The notes beneath the pieces were generated by a model that ran no database searches, was not told where the DNA came from, and saw nothing but the letters and a program-made list of their open reading frames with translations. The position numbers and the translations under genes are program-made. Shown here in pieces: positions 1 through 11,400 of a stretch of DNA of 41,810 nt (positions are counted from its first letter, which is position 1; every line of letters starts with the position of its first letter). This DNA comes from JAYZDF01 sp036337945 (GTDB taxonomy: Bacteria > Myxococcota > Kuafuiibacteriia > Kuafuiibacteriales > Kuafuiibacteriaceae): positions 1-41,810 of the forward strand of contig JAYZDF010000067.1 in assembly GCA_036337945.1 (NCBI GenBank), in the 5' to 3' direction.

Positions 1-2325
1 TGCATCCATATAGGGATTGAAGCTCGATTTTGCGTTCCAATCGAGTGGTCCTGTAGCAGACCAGCCGAAATCCGGTGCACCAGCCACAAAACCTTCGTTG
101 ATGATGCGGCCTGTCTTGTTGACCTGGACCCATCCACGGAAGTTTGAACTATTTGCGTCGCTGTTAGCCCGATAAGCGTATCTTCCGTTGATCCAAAGTA
201 GTTTGTCACCGGCCTGTCGCTTCATAGGTCCTTCGATCCCTTTTAGCTCTACTTTCGGCGCTCCAGGTGGCCTTTCGTCACCCGTTTGGACATCGATATC
301 AATTTTATTAACCCAGCGCATGCCATTAGATACGACAATTCCAAGTGAAGCATCGGTGGCGTACATCCCCTTGTTTTGGCTTACCCAGGTTGTGTATTGA
401 GAGATCCTCATATCTTGCTGAGTCTCGCCGATGATATTGGAAATATCCGAGGTTGAAACACGAAGGTCTTTGCCATAGGACGTCGATATTTCAACTTCCC
501 CTCGTATCGGAAAATCATCGGTCTGATTGATAACCTGTCGGTCTCCCTGTCGCGTGGCGGCACTCCATTTTATGGGTGAGCTTAGTTTGCCGGATATTGG
601 TGTATCTGGGTTCGACTTGGTAAACACGGTGACTTGTTTTTCGTTCGCTTTTCGTTCGACTCTTTCGATATCTTTGACATCAATAGACTCCTCGCCAACC
701 TTGATGGTTCCGAGCATAGGTCGCCCTGGAGCATCGTGTATTGAAATATAATCTGCCTTTATTCGTGTAGCGCCTGGTCCCGCTTCAAGACTCAGATCTT
801 TGATGCGCCCTTCAATTCTTTCACCACTTTTCTTTACGATGACTTGCGGTTCGTCATTCCATCGAAATCCGCAGTACGTCTCGCCCGTTACGATATCTGG
901 TACGTCCGCATCAATGAGCTTTTGCGCTTCATTCTGCGGGATTTCGATAGTCTGGTTTCCAACCTTTATCTTGACGACGTCAACATCGAGATCCGGGATT
1001 TGGAATTTCGATTTGTAGAGCCGTTGGGCAGTGTTCCGGTCACAAAAGCCCCACCACCACATATTTTGGCTACCTTCGGAAGTACCGTCACCTTTCACTC
1101 GGCCATTAGAGTCTACAAGCAAACCTATTACTTCACTTGGTTCAACCGTTGCGCCTTGCTGGTTTGTAAAAGTCGCCTGCCAAGACTCCGGTTTTCCATC
1201 GCTATCTCGATTAATGACCTTCTTGGCTTGTAAGATATTTCCATCCTTATCTTTGATGATCATGTGGTCACCGCGCTTCGGATTCACACGGACAAAGTTC
1301 TTGAAAGCATCTAGACAGTCGATTGGAAACTCAAAGTCTTTCGCAGGAGAAAGTTCTGCGATTTCTTTGTCGTTTGGAAAAAGAACTTTTCCCCAGTTAA
1401 GACCCGAAGAAGAAAACGGTGTTGATTCTGTCAAGTTGCCCCGTTTGTAGTGTCCGGATTCTTCCCCAATCATAAAACCAAGAGGCGATTTTTTCTCGAA
1501 TGCCTCTGCTTTTTTTTCAAGGCCCTTTGCCTCGCGATATTGATCAACAAAGCTCATGGCCTTCGCCATCTTGTCGTTCATGCTGAGATGGGTCGTGTCG
1601 GCAGTCGGACTTGCATCGGGAAACTTGAGTGGAAACGAATTGGGGTTCAGGCCCAAAACGAGACTTTGAGCAGCATTCCATCCCGCGCCATTATAGTCCT
1701 TGAAGCCAAATTCGGCTGCGTAAGGAAGTTTTTCATAGGCATCTAACAGTGCGTGACCCGCGTTTTCGGTCTCTGGCTTTTCGCCGTTGGCCCATAAGGC
1801 ATCAGCGTAAGACTTGAGAAGACCCAGCGTTTTGATGCCGCGCTGAGCAACCGAAAGATTCGAGTTTTCAAATTCGCGGCGGCGTTGTCTGTACTCTTTC
1901 GAAAATTCTTTGGCTAATTGGTCTGGGTGAACATTCGCGAGTCTTACGGCGGGCGTTCGTGAGACGCCTTCAGGAATTTCAATGTTGCCAGCGCTAACGG
2001 GATGGTTGACCGCAGTCGAGTGCACTTCACCTGGGTCGATGTCGAAGTCGATAAATACCTGGGGACGAGCATCCAGCTCAAAAAATCGTCCGTAGTGGTC
2101 ATCATCGAGAATCGCTTTCATTGTGGCTTTCTCTTTGGCATCAATCTTTTGTTCGGTCGTGGGCGAGGGCGTTCCATCAAAATTGTGCTTGAGTGCATAC
2201 TCCTTGAGTTTGGCCGCGCCTTCTGGTGTGACTTCGTCCAAACCGCGGTGGGCGAGTCCCGTTCCGTCATCTTTCCAGAAGTAATTGAAAAGACTTGTGT
2301 TTTTGAAATCAATGGGGTTAGGCAT
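1..2325 (-). CDS. Large protein with possible transglutaminase-elicitor-like Cys motif (C-terminus beyond left edge)
   Basis: An open frame of 775 codons runs without a stop from ATG at 2325 to base 1, so the C-terminus lies outside the window. A purine-rich stretch (AAAGAGAGAAAGAGAG) directly precedes the ATG and can serve as ribosome binding site. No signal peptide or membrane segment is visible. The middle holds two DxDG-type acidic loops, then MWWWGFCDRNTAQ with Cys428, then a segment rich in Pro/Val/Ile ending YCGFRW. A Trp/Gly-flanked Cys followed by such a segment recalls the bacterial relatives of the Phytophthora GP42 transglutaminase elicitor; I could not find the matching His in the visible part. 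Residues about 485-610 contain repeated short beta-strand units around IxGxI. Function is an inference; the open frame is solid. It lies downstream of the giant lipoprotein gene on the same strand, 168 bases away. Confidence 0.85.
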   Translation of the reverse strand, partial: MPNPIDFKNTSLFNYFWKDDGTGLAHRGLDEVTPEGAAKLKEYALKHNFDGTPSPTTEQKIDAKEKATMKAILDDDHYGRFFELDARPQVFIDFDIDPGEVHSTAVNHPVSAGNIEIPEGVSRTPAVRLANVHPDQLAKEFSKEYRQRRREFENSNLSVAQRGIKTLGLLKSYADALWANGEKPETENAGHALLDAYEKLPYAAEFGFKDYNGAGWNAAQSLVLGLNPNSFPLKFPDASPTADTTHLSMNDKMAKAMSFVDQYREAKGLEKKAEAFEKKSPLGFMIGEESGHYKRGNLTESTPFSSSGLNWGKVLFPNDKEIAELSPAKDFEFPIDCLDAFKNFVRVNPKRGDHMIIKDKDGNILQAKKVINRDSDGKPESWQATFTNQQGATVEPSEVIGLLVDSNGRVKGDGTSEGSQNMWWWGFCDRNTAQRLYKSKFQIPDLDVDVVKIKVGNQTIEIPQNEAQKLIDADVPDIVTGETYCGFRWNDEPQVIVKKSGERIEGRIKDLSLEAGPGATRIKADYISIHDAPGRPMLGTIKVGEESIDVKDIERVERKANEKQVTVFTKSNPDTPISGKLSSPIKWSAATRQGDRQVINQTDDFPIRGEVEISTSYGKDLRVSTSDISNIIGETQQDMRISQYTTWVSQNKGMYATDASLGIVVSNGMRWVNKIDIDVQTGDERPPGAPKVELKGIEGPMKRQAGDKLLWINGRYAYRANSDANSSNFRGWVQVNKTGRIINEGFVAGAPDFGWSATGPLDWNAKSSFNPYMDA

Positions 2326-2342
2326 CTCTCTTTCTCTCTTTG

Positions 2343-2356
2343 TCCTACATGTAGGA
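2343..2356. promoter_or_regulatory. Perfect 14-base palindrome TCCTACATGTAGGA, possible operator
   Basis: TCCTACATGTAGGA reads the same on both strands and lies 17 bases upstream of the ATG at 2325. Position and symmetry fit a dimeric repressor site or a small 5'-leader structure. No regulator is identified, so this is a candidate only. Confidence 0.35.
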
Positions 2357-2478
2357 TAAGATGGTTTTCGTCTGAGACCGCTGGAGGTTGTGTCTTTTGT
2401 TCAATAATTTCGCGAAATTCGCAGGATATGATGGGAGTTGGCTGGGGGAACTTCTACTTCCACGGAGCCAGGTTCAGG

Positions 2479-2493
2479 CCGGTCATTGACCGG
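2479..2493 (-). terminator. Hairpin directly after the giant gene's stop codon
   Basis: CCGGTCA, one central base, then TGACCGG form a perfect 7-base-pair inverted repeat touching the TAA stop at 2494-2496. No T-run follows on the minus strand, so it is a weak candidate for intrinsic termination; it may instead protect the mRNA end or allow partial read-through into the gene at 2325. Confidence 0.3.
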
Positions 2494-5400
2494 TTATTGG
2501 ACGATCGAGGGCCGGAGAATGCGGTACATAATGTCGCTATCTTCGACACCATCATTATCGTAATCTGAGTTATCGTCCCAAACGACGTAACGCGTTCCTT
2601 CGATGCATATCAAATCGCTGTCCCTTGAGATCCCCGTATTTGGAAAGAACTCGTCGTCATCACTGACACTGACTAACGACGAGGTAGAGGTCCAAACCGA
2701 ACCATTCCAGTACCGTTCAAAGATATCGAGATCAGTTCCATTCCCATTTATATCACCGTTGTCTTGCCAGCTAATATATACGTTTGAATCTGCGTCGGTC
2801 GAAATGCTTGGGAACTGACTTGCTCCATTGTAGGGGTCATCCTCCGATATGACGCTCAGCGTGCCAAGGGTGCTGCCTGTCACCATTCTTGCGAACACGT
2901 CAATGTCTGTTCCACTAGACGCAACATCACCCCCACCGTGCCACGCAATCCACACCGAGGTTGGAAAGCTTCGTCGGTCTACGACAATTTTTGGAGAGAA
3001 TGTCGATGTGAAATTGCCCTCAGTGCTCACCAAAGTTGTGTCGCCCCAAATGCAGTTACCATTGACGTCTATGGCTGAGCCTCGGTAGTAGATGTCATCA
3101 TTTTGATCGATATCCGCTGCGTCGATATCCCCATCATCCTGCCATGCGACATGTGGACAATCATCGGTACCTAAACTGATTCGCGGACGGACGGAATCCC
3201 CATCGCTGAAGTCATCGCTATTTAAGACAACAGGCGCGGAAAATCCGCCGTTGATAGTCCCGAATGAATAATAGATATCATTGTCCGGGAAACCGTCGTC
3301 GGCGAGGTCGCCATCGTCTTGCCATACGACGTGAACAATACCGGTCGATGCGACTGCAATATCTGGGAATAGTGAGTCGTCGGTTCCAGTACCCGCGCTC
3401 ACCAGTATTTCTGAAGCACTCAGTGTCCCGTTATCATAGTGCCGATAAATAATATCGTCATCAAATCCGACGTCACCGATCGCGCCGTCTTCCTGCCAAA
3501 CAATGTGTAGATCTGTGCCGATTCCGTTTGCGATACGAGGCCTTTTAGAGGTTCCGTCGTTCGCATTGTCGCTAACAAGGGTGGTTGAGGTTCCATTTAC
3601 ACCCGAATCGTACGTTCTCAGGATGATATCGTAGTCATTACCTCCGCCGAAACTAGGCGAGATGTCCTCCCACGCTATCGCGATGTCCCTTTGTTGACCG
3701 TAGCGCGCAATGGATGGTTGTAAACTACGCGCCAAACTTCCAAGACCGTTTGTCGGTGCTGGCTCCTCTGATACGAGTCTCGTTCCGTCGACGTCTTGAA
3801 CAGTCACAGTGATGGTGGCGTTCGCGTTTGATTGGGCTTCAATTCCGGTCACTGAAGTATTGTCTGTCGACTCGTTGGGGTCACCCACACCAGCAATCGT
3901 AATCACCTGAGGTACATTGAAGTTCGCGTTCGTAAAGATGAGTTGCTGTGGCGCAACCACTGCAATAGCCGTGCTAGTAGAACTGAAAGAAACCGTAGTC
4001 GTTCCTACAGGTCTAAATGCCAACTGAACATCTATCGTCGCATTGGTGATTTCATAGATAGAAACTGATGATTGGCTCACGATAAGCGCCTGTTCGTCAT
4101 CATCAACCACCGTTACTAGCAGTGCCTGGGGATCGTTTATTGATGCACTACTGAAAGTCAATGTCTCCTGATTGTTTGCAACATCATCATCGTGTGAAGC
4201 ACTGAAGTTGACTGTTTGTGTTTGACTCCAGTTTGTTTGATCGAAGGTAAAACTCGTTGTGGTGGCTGCCACCAAAGCACTATTCGATGACGATACATTG
4301 ACCACTGTAGTTTCGCTCACTGGGAATAGAAGACGAACAGTTGTTTGACCGGCAGCACCTTCGTCTACCGTAACTGAGGAGTCCCCAATAACAATGGTTT
4401 GCACTTCATCGTCATCAATCGTGATCGTTAGCTCCGCATCGTTGGCTGCACCTCCACCAGAAAGGTTGATTGTCACTGTTTCATCGCTCGCATCAGAATC
4501 TTGAACTGCTGTCACGGTTACGGTTTGAGGCGTGGTGTAATTGGAGGTGCCAAAAACTAATGAATTTGCCGAAACACTGGCCGCCGACACGTCACCGCTG
4601 GAAACGGTTACGGTCTCATTGATGACCGGGTCGAAAGCGAGTCTCGCCGTGAACGTCATTGTTTCTCCCTCATTGAGACTTACATTGGAAATATCGCTAA
4701 TGATAATCTGCTGTTCATCGTCATCAGTGACGCTGACCACGACATCGCTGACTAAGCTTCCAAACGAAAACCGAAGAGAGGTAGATTCGTTTTGAGTGTC
4801 GAGATCATCTAGCGCCGAAATCGTAATCGTTTGTGGTTGATCGTAGTTGGAACTATCAAATGCCAAGGCGGACAGATCTATCGAAGCTATGCCTACCTGA
4901 AGAAAAGTTCCGTTAACTACCGCTGCTTGTGATGGGTCAAACGCTAGCCGCACCGTAACTGTCGTCGTTGAGTTTTCCGTTAGAGTAACACTTGGTCTAG
5001 AGATGACGATTGATTGTGTATCGTCATCGTCGACTGTTACTGTTACCGTTTCGTCCGACGGTGCAACAGGAGAGCTCAGGGTAAGGTTCGCGGATTCATC
5101 AAGAACATTGTTATCAGCGGGAGCGCTCACTGAAACCGTTTGGAACTGGTTATAATTTGCGGAGGTGAAGAACAGTTCACTACTACCGATGGTTACCGCC
5201 GCCGGATTACTGTTCCCGATGCTTACCGTTGCTGTGGCCAGTGGGTCAAATTGCAGCCGAACTTGAATTTGACTACTCCCGTCCTCTGATATCGAAATAG
5301 AATTGCTCGCCACCTCGATAACTTGCGTATCATCGTCATTGATCGATGCAGCGATCACAGGTGACGTTGCTGTGTCGGGACTGCTTAGAGTAACTGTGGT

Positions 5401-8400
5401 TGAATCATCACGAGTATCATTATCTTCATTCGCTGTGAGCGTTATATTTTGACCCGCCGCATAATTACCTGAATTGAAGAAGATCGTGCCTGTCGAAATC
5501 CCCAGCCTTGCCGAGTCGCCAGCATTCAATGTGACAGTTGTCGTCACAACAGGGTCAAAACGCAATGACACAGTGACATTTGTAGACGCTCCCTCTGACA
5601 AACTCACCGATGAAGGCGTAACTAAAATTTCCTGTGTGTCATTGTCTACGGTCGTGATTATTAGGGTCTCCGTTGCTGCGATATTGGAACTCGCTTCAAG
5701 GGATACGAGTTCACTCCTTGCATTATTGTCTTCGTTGGCTGTCAAGACGACGGTCCGGTTTTGGTCATAATTGGCCGGCGTGAATTCTACTGAGGTATTA
5801 TCTAAAGAGACGGAAACAGTGTTCGAAAGATTAAATTGAACTGTCGACGCAGCATCAGGTTCAAATGCGAGACGAATAGTGAATGTCTGATTATTTCCTT
5901 CTGTAATCGCCATGCTCACTGGATTAATTATGAGCGCTTGGGTGTCGTCATCCGCAATATTAACACCGAAATTAGTGACAAGGCTGCTGTCCGTACTGGT
6001 TAAGGTAAAGTCGATAGTTTCATCTCGAGTATCTTGATCTTGAGCAGCACTTATCAGAACGTTCTGTTCCTGGTCGTAATTGCTTGAGTCGAACACTACG
6101 CTCGATAAATCTGCTTGAGCAGCGTTACTATCAGACGAAGCGATTTGGATCACGGTCGGGACAACTGGGTCAAAGGCTAACCTAACGCCGACCGTCGCGC
6201 TGGCTCCTTCATTCAATTGAATTGGTGTCCCGGAAACAACGATTGCTTGCGTATCATCATCGGCAATTGAAACGGAAACCGTCGTGGTTTCGGATACGTC
6301 AATACTGGACAGCGTGACCTGTGTATTTGCATCTCTTGCATCTAAATCTTGCAGCGCAGACAGCTGTAAAGTTTGCGGCGTTTGATAGTTACTTTCGGTA
6401 AAGGTTAGCTGCGTCGCTGAAAGGCCTAAGCCAGGGAAGCTATTTGCAAGATCAACGGTAAGTGGTGTCGTGGGATTGAAAGCAAGTGTGACCGCTAGGT
6501 TGGCGGAGCTTCCTTCGATTATAGACACCGGATTTTGGTCAACTACAATGAGTTGTGTATCGTCGTCATTTATATTTACTGTGACGATGGTGTTGTTTAC
6601 AGCACCTGCTCCCGCAAGAGAAAGCGTCGTACTTTCATCCAGAACGTTGTCATCTTGTTGTGCGGTGACAATCACTGGCTGGTCTACGTTGTAATTTGAC
6701 TCGTTGAAATATAACTCTGTAACACCTGTGCTAAGTGAGTTGTTGTTGCTGGATGAGAGAACCACAGTTGCAGTGCCCACGGGGCTAAAAGCAAGACGTA
6801 CATCGATCGACTGCCCGTTTCCTTCAAGCAAGTTCAAAGAATTGTCTGAGACGATGATTGTTTGTTCGTCGTCGTCCAGAACGGTCAAATCTATTGCGCG
6901 AGGAGTGACTCCAGCTGACGACAGTGTAATTTGCGATGATTCGTCCAGATAGTCGTTATCATCTCGCGGACTCACCGTAATTGACTGTGTGACATTCCAG
7001 TCTGCCGGTGAAAATTCGAGGGTGGTACTTGATAATGCTGCGACGCCTGAGTCAGCGACGCTAAGATTAACCGTGACATTACTCTGTGGTTGACGAGTAA
7101 GGTTGACGTCGATTGTTTGTGCTGCACCTCCTTCTGTAAGAGTAACAGTTCGCGGGGTAGCTCGAATATTGAGAACATCGTTGTCGACAATGTTTACTGC
7201 GACAGACTCATCAGGCAGCCCTGCGATACTAAGTGTAATTGTCGTTGAGTTATTCAATGTGTCACTGTCCTCAAGGGCAAGGACTGCAATTGACTGTGGT
7301 GTTTGATAATTCGTCGGTGTGAAGGATACTGAAGATTGACCGAGCTCTATCGCTGTTGGATCAGCGCTTGTGAGCGTCACGTCGATATCTGATGTGGGCC
7401 CAAATCCAAGTGAGATAGACAAAAATACCGACGACCGTTCATTGACCGTTAGGGTGGTCGGACTGACTATGAGGGTTTGCGTGTCATCGTCTGTGATAAC
7501 AACAGTTACCGTTTCCTCTGTCACGCCCGGTGCAGATAAACGAACGTTTGTTGATTCATCAGCGATATCGTTGTCGTGTAAGGCAGTAATACCCAGTGCC
7601 TGCGGTTGCGCATAATTTGAAGCCGTAAACAAAAACGTACTTGAGGAAACCTGAGCAGCCGAGGGGTCATCAGACACAATTGATACTGTTACATCTCCAG
7701 CAGGTTCGTAGGCGAGCCTTACGCTAATCGTTGCAGGTGTACCCTCATCTAATGTCAATGACTGAGAAGTTAGGACGATCGCTTGGGTATCGTTGTCTGT
7801 GACTGAGACGGTTACACTTGCCGCAGGTAAACCATTTGCGCTGAAACGCGCTTGAACACTTTCATTCGCCAAATTCGCATCTTCTTGCGCGATCAGCTGA
7901 ACCTGCTGTGGAGTATCGTAATTCGATGGGCTGAAGCTTAGTTGGCTCACAGAAGTTGCTAAAGTATTAGGGTCTAAACTTAAGACATCCACGGTCACCG
8001 GATTTTGAGGTTGAAACGCTAAACTAACCAATACGTTTTCGCTTCCACCCTCGGTGATCGAGACAACTGAACGATCAATAACGAGTGCTTGGTCATCATC
8101 GTCTTGGATTGTCACTGGGATATCAAGATTCCCAATCAATGGTGATGATATTGAAAGTGTTACAAGTTCATTTTGAGTATCTTCATCTTGAAGCGCATTT
8201 ACTGTGACTTCCTGAGGCGTGTTGTAGTTCGCTGTGGTAAACGTAAGCGTCGACATTGACGTAAATAGACCAGTCGGATCAGATACTGAAACCGTTGTAA
8301 CGACGGGGGCGCTTGGCTCATAGGCAAGGCGGATATTTATCGTTTCATTGTCTCCTTCTTGCATAGCGAGTCTGCTCGCTGAGGAGATAAACGATTGTTG

Positions 8401-11400
8401 ATCGTTGTCCTGAATCGATACGGTTACAATAGAATTTGAGACTCCGATTCCGCTTGCGATGATATTGATATTCTCATCCTCAACGTTGTCATCATCCGCA
8501 GCTGTGATTCGGATTGTTTGTGGTGTTCCATAGTTGTTTGGATCGAATGTCAATTGTGCCGTGTCGACTGTCGCAGCATTCTGGTCACTCGTTGCTAGAT
8601 TTACTAGGAAGCTTGATGTTGGTGCGTAGGCTAAACGGGCCGTGAACCAGTCGCTTTGGCCTTCGTCTAAAGCGATACTCACCGGGTTCAGTATGATGCT
8701 TTGTACGTCATTTTCTACGACGGTAACCGAGAGAATGGCAATTGTGCCGTCGCTAAGGCGAAGTACTACATCGATAGATTCATCGAGTAGATCGCTGTCT
8801 TCAACTCCGGTCAAAGTAATAATTTGAGTTGAGCTGTAGTTCGTCGGAGTAAAAGTCAGACTATTTACGTTACTGGTAAGCGCTCCTAAATCAGGACTTG
8901 TAACCGTCAATAACTGAGTGGAAGACGGTTCATTACCCAAGCTGATAGCAATCGTTTCTGTTTGGCCTTCGACGATAGTGATTGGGTTATTTGAGATTAT
9001 TATCGATTGAACATCATCGTCCGCAACATTTGTTTGTACAATTCGGGTCGTCAGTCCGGCGCTTGTAAGAGAAATCTCGACTTGAGCATCGAGTGTGTCT
9101 AAGTCTTCCAGAGCGCTTACATTGACGTCTTGAGGCATGTCCCAGTTTGTGGAAGTGAAGGTGAGCGTCGCACGGCTCACCTGAACCGCGCTTGTGTCTG
9201 CGGAACTGATACTGATGGTGCGGTCGGACACTGGATCTTGTGAAAGTCGAACTGTCACCGTCTCGCTCGTACCGCCTTCGAGGAGCGATAGAGAGGTCGG
9301 GTTCACTATTATCCCGAGTTGGTCGTCATCAGCGATCGTGGTGGGGACAACGAGGTTGGATATTCCAGCGGAAGGGGTGGAAAATGTTATATCTAAAGTG
9401 TTATCGGCCGTGTCGCTATCATGCGGAGCGAAAATAGCAACCGCTTGAGGGACCGAGAAATTTGCTGGCGTGAAGATGAGAGTACTAATCGGAGGATTTG
9501 CCAGTGCTGTATTGGGGCTCGCTACATTTATTTGAACAGTTGAGGAAGGTTGGTTGCTAAGCGAAATAGCAAGTGTAGACGTTGTTCCTTCATTAATCGT
9601 GAGTTGAGTCGGTGTAGCTACAATCGCAATTTGGTCATCATCGGAAACGGAGACAGTCGTTATTACATCCGTGGAGCCTGGTGATGCCAAGGTAATCGTC
9701 GTTGATTCATCGGTGATGTCTGTATCTTCCGCGCCCCAAACTTGAACAACTTGAGACGTCGCATAATTTGTCGGAGAAAACGTGAGCGTTTGTCGGTCTA
9801 AGAACGCGGCTCCTGAATTTGCGATTACAAGCGACACGTCTACAGGTTGCTGTGGCTGAAAACCTAATCGGATTTGGAGTTCGGCATTGCTTCCTTCTGT
9901 CACATTAATTGCGCTCGGCGACACGATGATCGATTGTGCATCATTATCTGTAACATTCGCTTGAACGAATGCTGTTGGGATAGATGTCGCCTCAATTGAA
10001 ATAGGGACTGACTCACTAGTGAGGTTGATATCCTCGATCGCGTTCGCAGAGACCGTTTGAGGTGTCGCGTAATTGGTTGGAGTAAATACTAAGACAGTGG
10101 TCGAAAGCGTAAGGGTTGTGGGTTCTGAAGACGTCAAAGATACTGTAGTGTCCGAAGCTGGTTGATATCGAAGATTGACTGAGAATGTGTTTGAGGCGCC
10201 TTCCGTCACATTCAAAGCATTTGGATTGACGACAAAAGCTTGGCTGTCGTTATCAACTGAAACGACTTGAACAAGCGCGTCAGGAGTTTGCGCTGATGAA
10301 AGCTGAACAATGACGTTCTCATTGCTTGAATTAGGGTCTTCTGCTGCGCTAACCGAGATTGTCTGAGTCGTATCATACGTAGCTGGCGTGAAGGTTAGTT
10401 GGCTCGTGCTAAAGCTTAGATCTGACGAATTACTACTCAGAGTGACCGTAACATCGGAGTTTGGACGGGCTGATAAAACAATACCTAAGGTGTCCGAGCT
10501 TCCCTCTGGGATCGAAATCAATTGCCGGTCGGTCACAATTTGAAGAGAGTCATTGTCATTTACAGTGATTTGAATTGTTTCGTCTGACGTATTCGCCGCC
10601 GATAAAGTCAGAGAGGTATTTTCAGGTGTACTGTCCACGTCTTCAAGGGCGGTTACATTTAGCAGCTGCGGCGTATCATAATTTTGAGGAGTAAAAAGTA
10701 GTGACCCTGGCGAGGCTCCAATGGCTGTTGAGTCTGCGGGGCTCGCGAACACTCTAACGTCGTTAGCTGGTCGAAATGCAAGCTGAACGCTGAGGTTTGA
10801 GTTGTTCCCTTCGACGAGTCCAAGTGAATTCCGATCGACGAGGATTCGTTGGACGTCATCGTCAATTACCTCTAGGCTAATGTTAGAGGGTGGACTAATT
10901 TGCTCATTCAGCACGAGGGACAATAGTTCATTACTTACATCTTGATCCTGTAAAGCTGAGATCGAAATTATTTGCTGGCTAGTATAGTTCGTCGGCGTAA
11001 AGACAAGAGTGGTCGAAGAAAAGCCTACTTCACCAGCTGGTACAGCAGATACGGAAACAGTGGTTGTGGTTGCGGGAGCAAATGCGAGCCGTACCGCCAT
11101 GGCTAAGCTGCCGCCTTCCGCAACAGTAGAGCTCGGTATTGAAGCGACGATAGCTTGCGAGTCGTCGTCAATCACTGATACATCAGCAAAAACCGGTTGT
11201 AATCCAGAGGTCGAGAATCTCACTCGTACTTGCTCAGCCAAAAGATCATTGTCTTGATTCCCTAAGACAGTCACGTTTTGAGTAATCGAAAAGTTGGCTG
11301 GCGTGAATACAAGTTCATTTGTTGAAACCGATAATGCGCCAGGGTCTTGCGAGTCTATGCTTACTCGAACCGTTCCCACCGGGATAAAAGCTAACCGTAC

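Larger units (their letters stand above)
2326..2493. other. Spacer between giant lipoprotein gene and the next minus-strand gene
   Basis: This 168-base spacer separates two co-directional minus-strand genes. It contains a perfect 14-base palindrome near the downstream gene and a short hairpin next to the stop codon of the upstream gene, listed separately. No further open frame of convincing composition was seen in it. Confidence 0.5.

Noticed and set aside
188..2568. A series of plus-strand open frames across the first 2.5 kb
   Set aside because: They are shadows of the minus-strand gene at 1-2325, which is open throughout and has a good ribosome binding site, or of the end of the giant gene.
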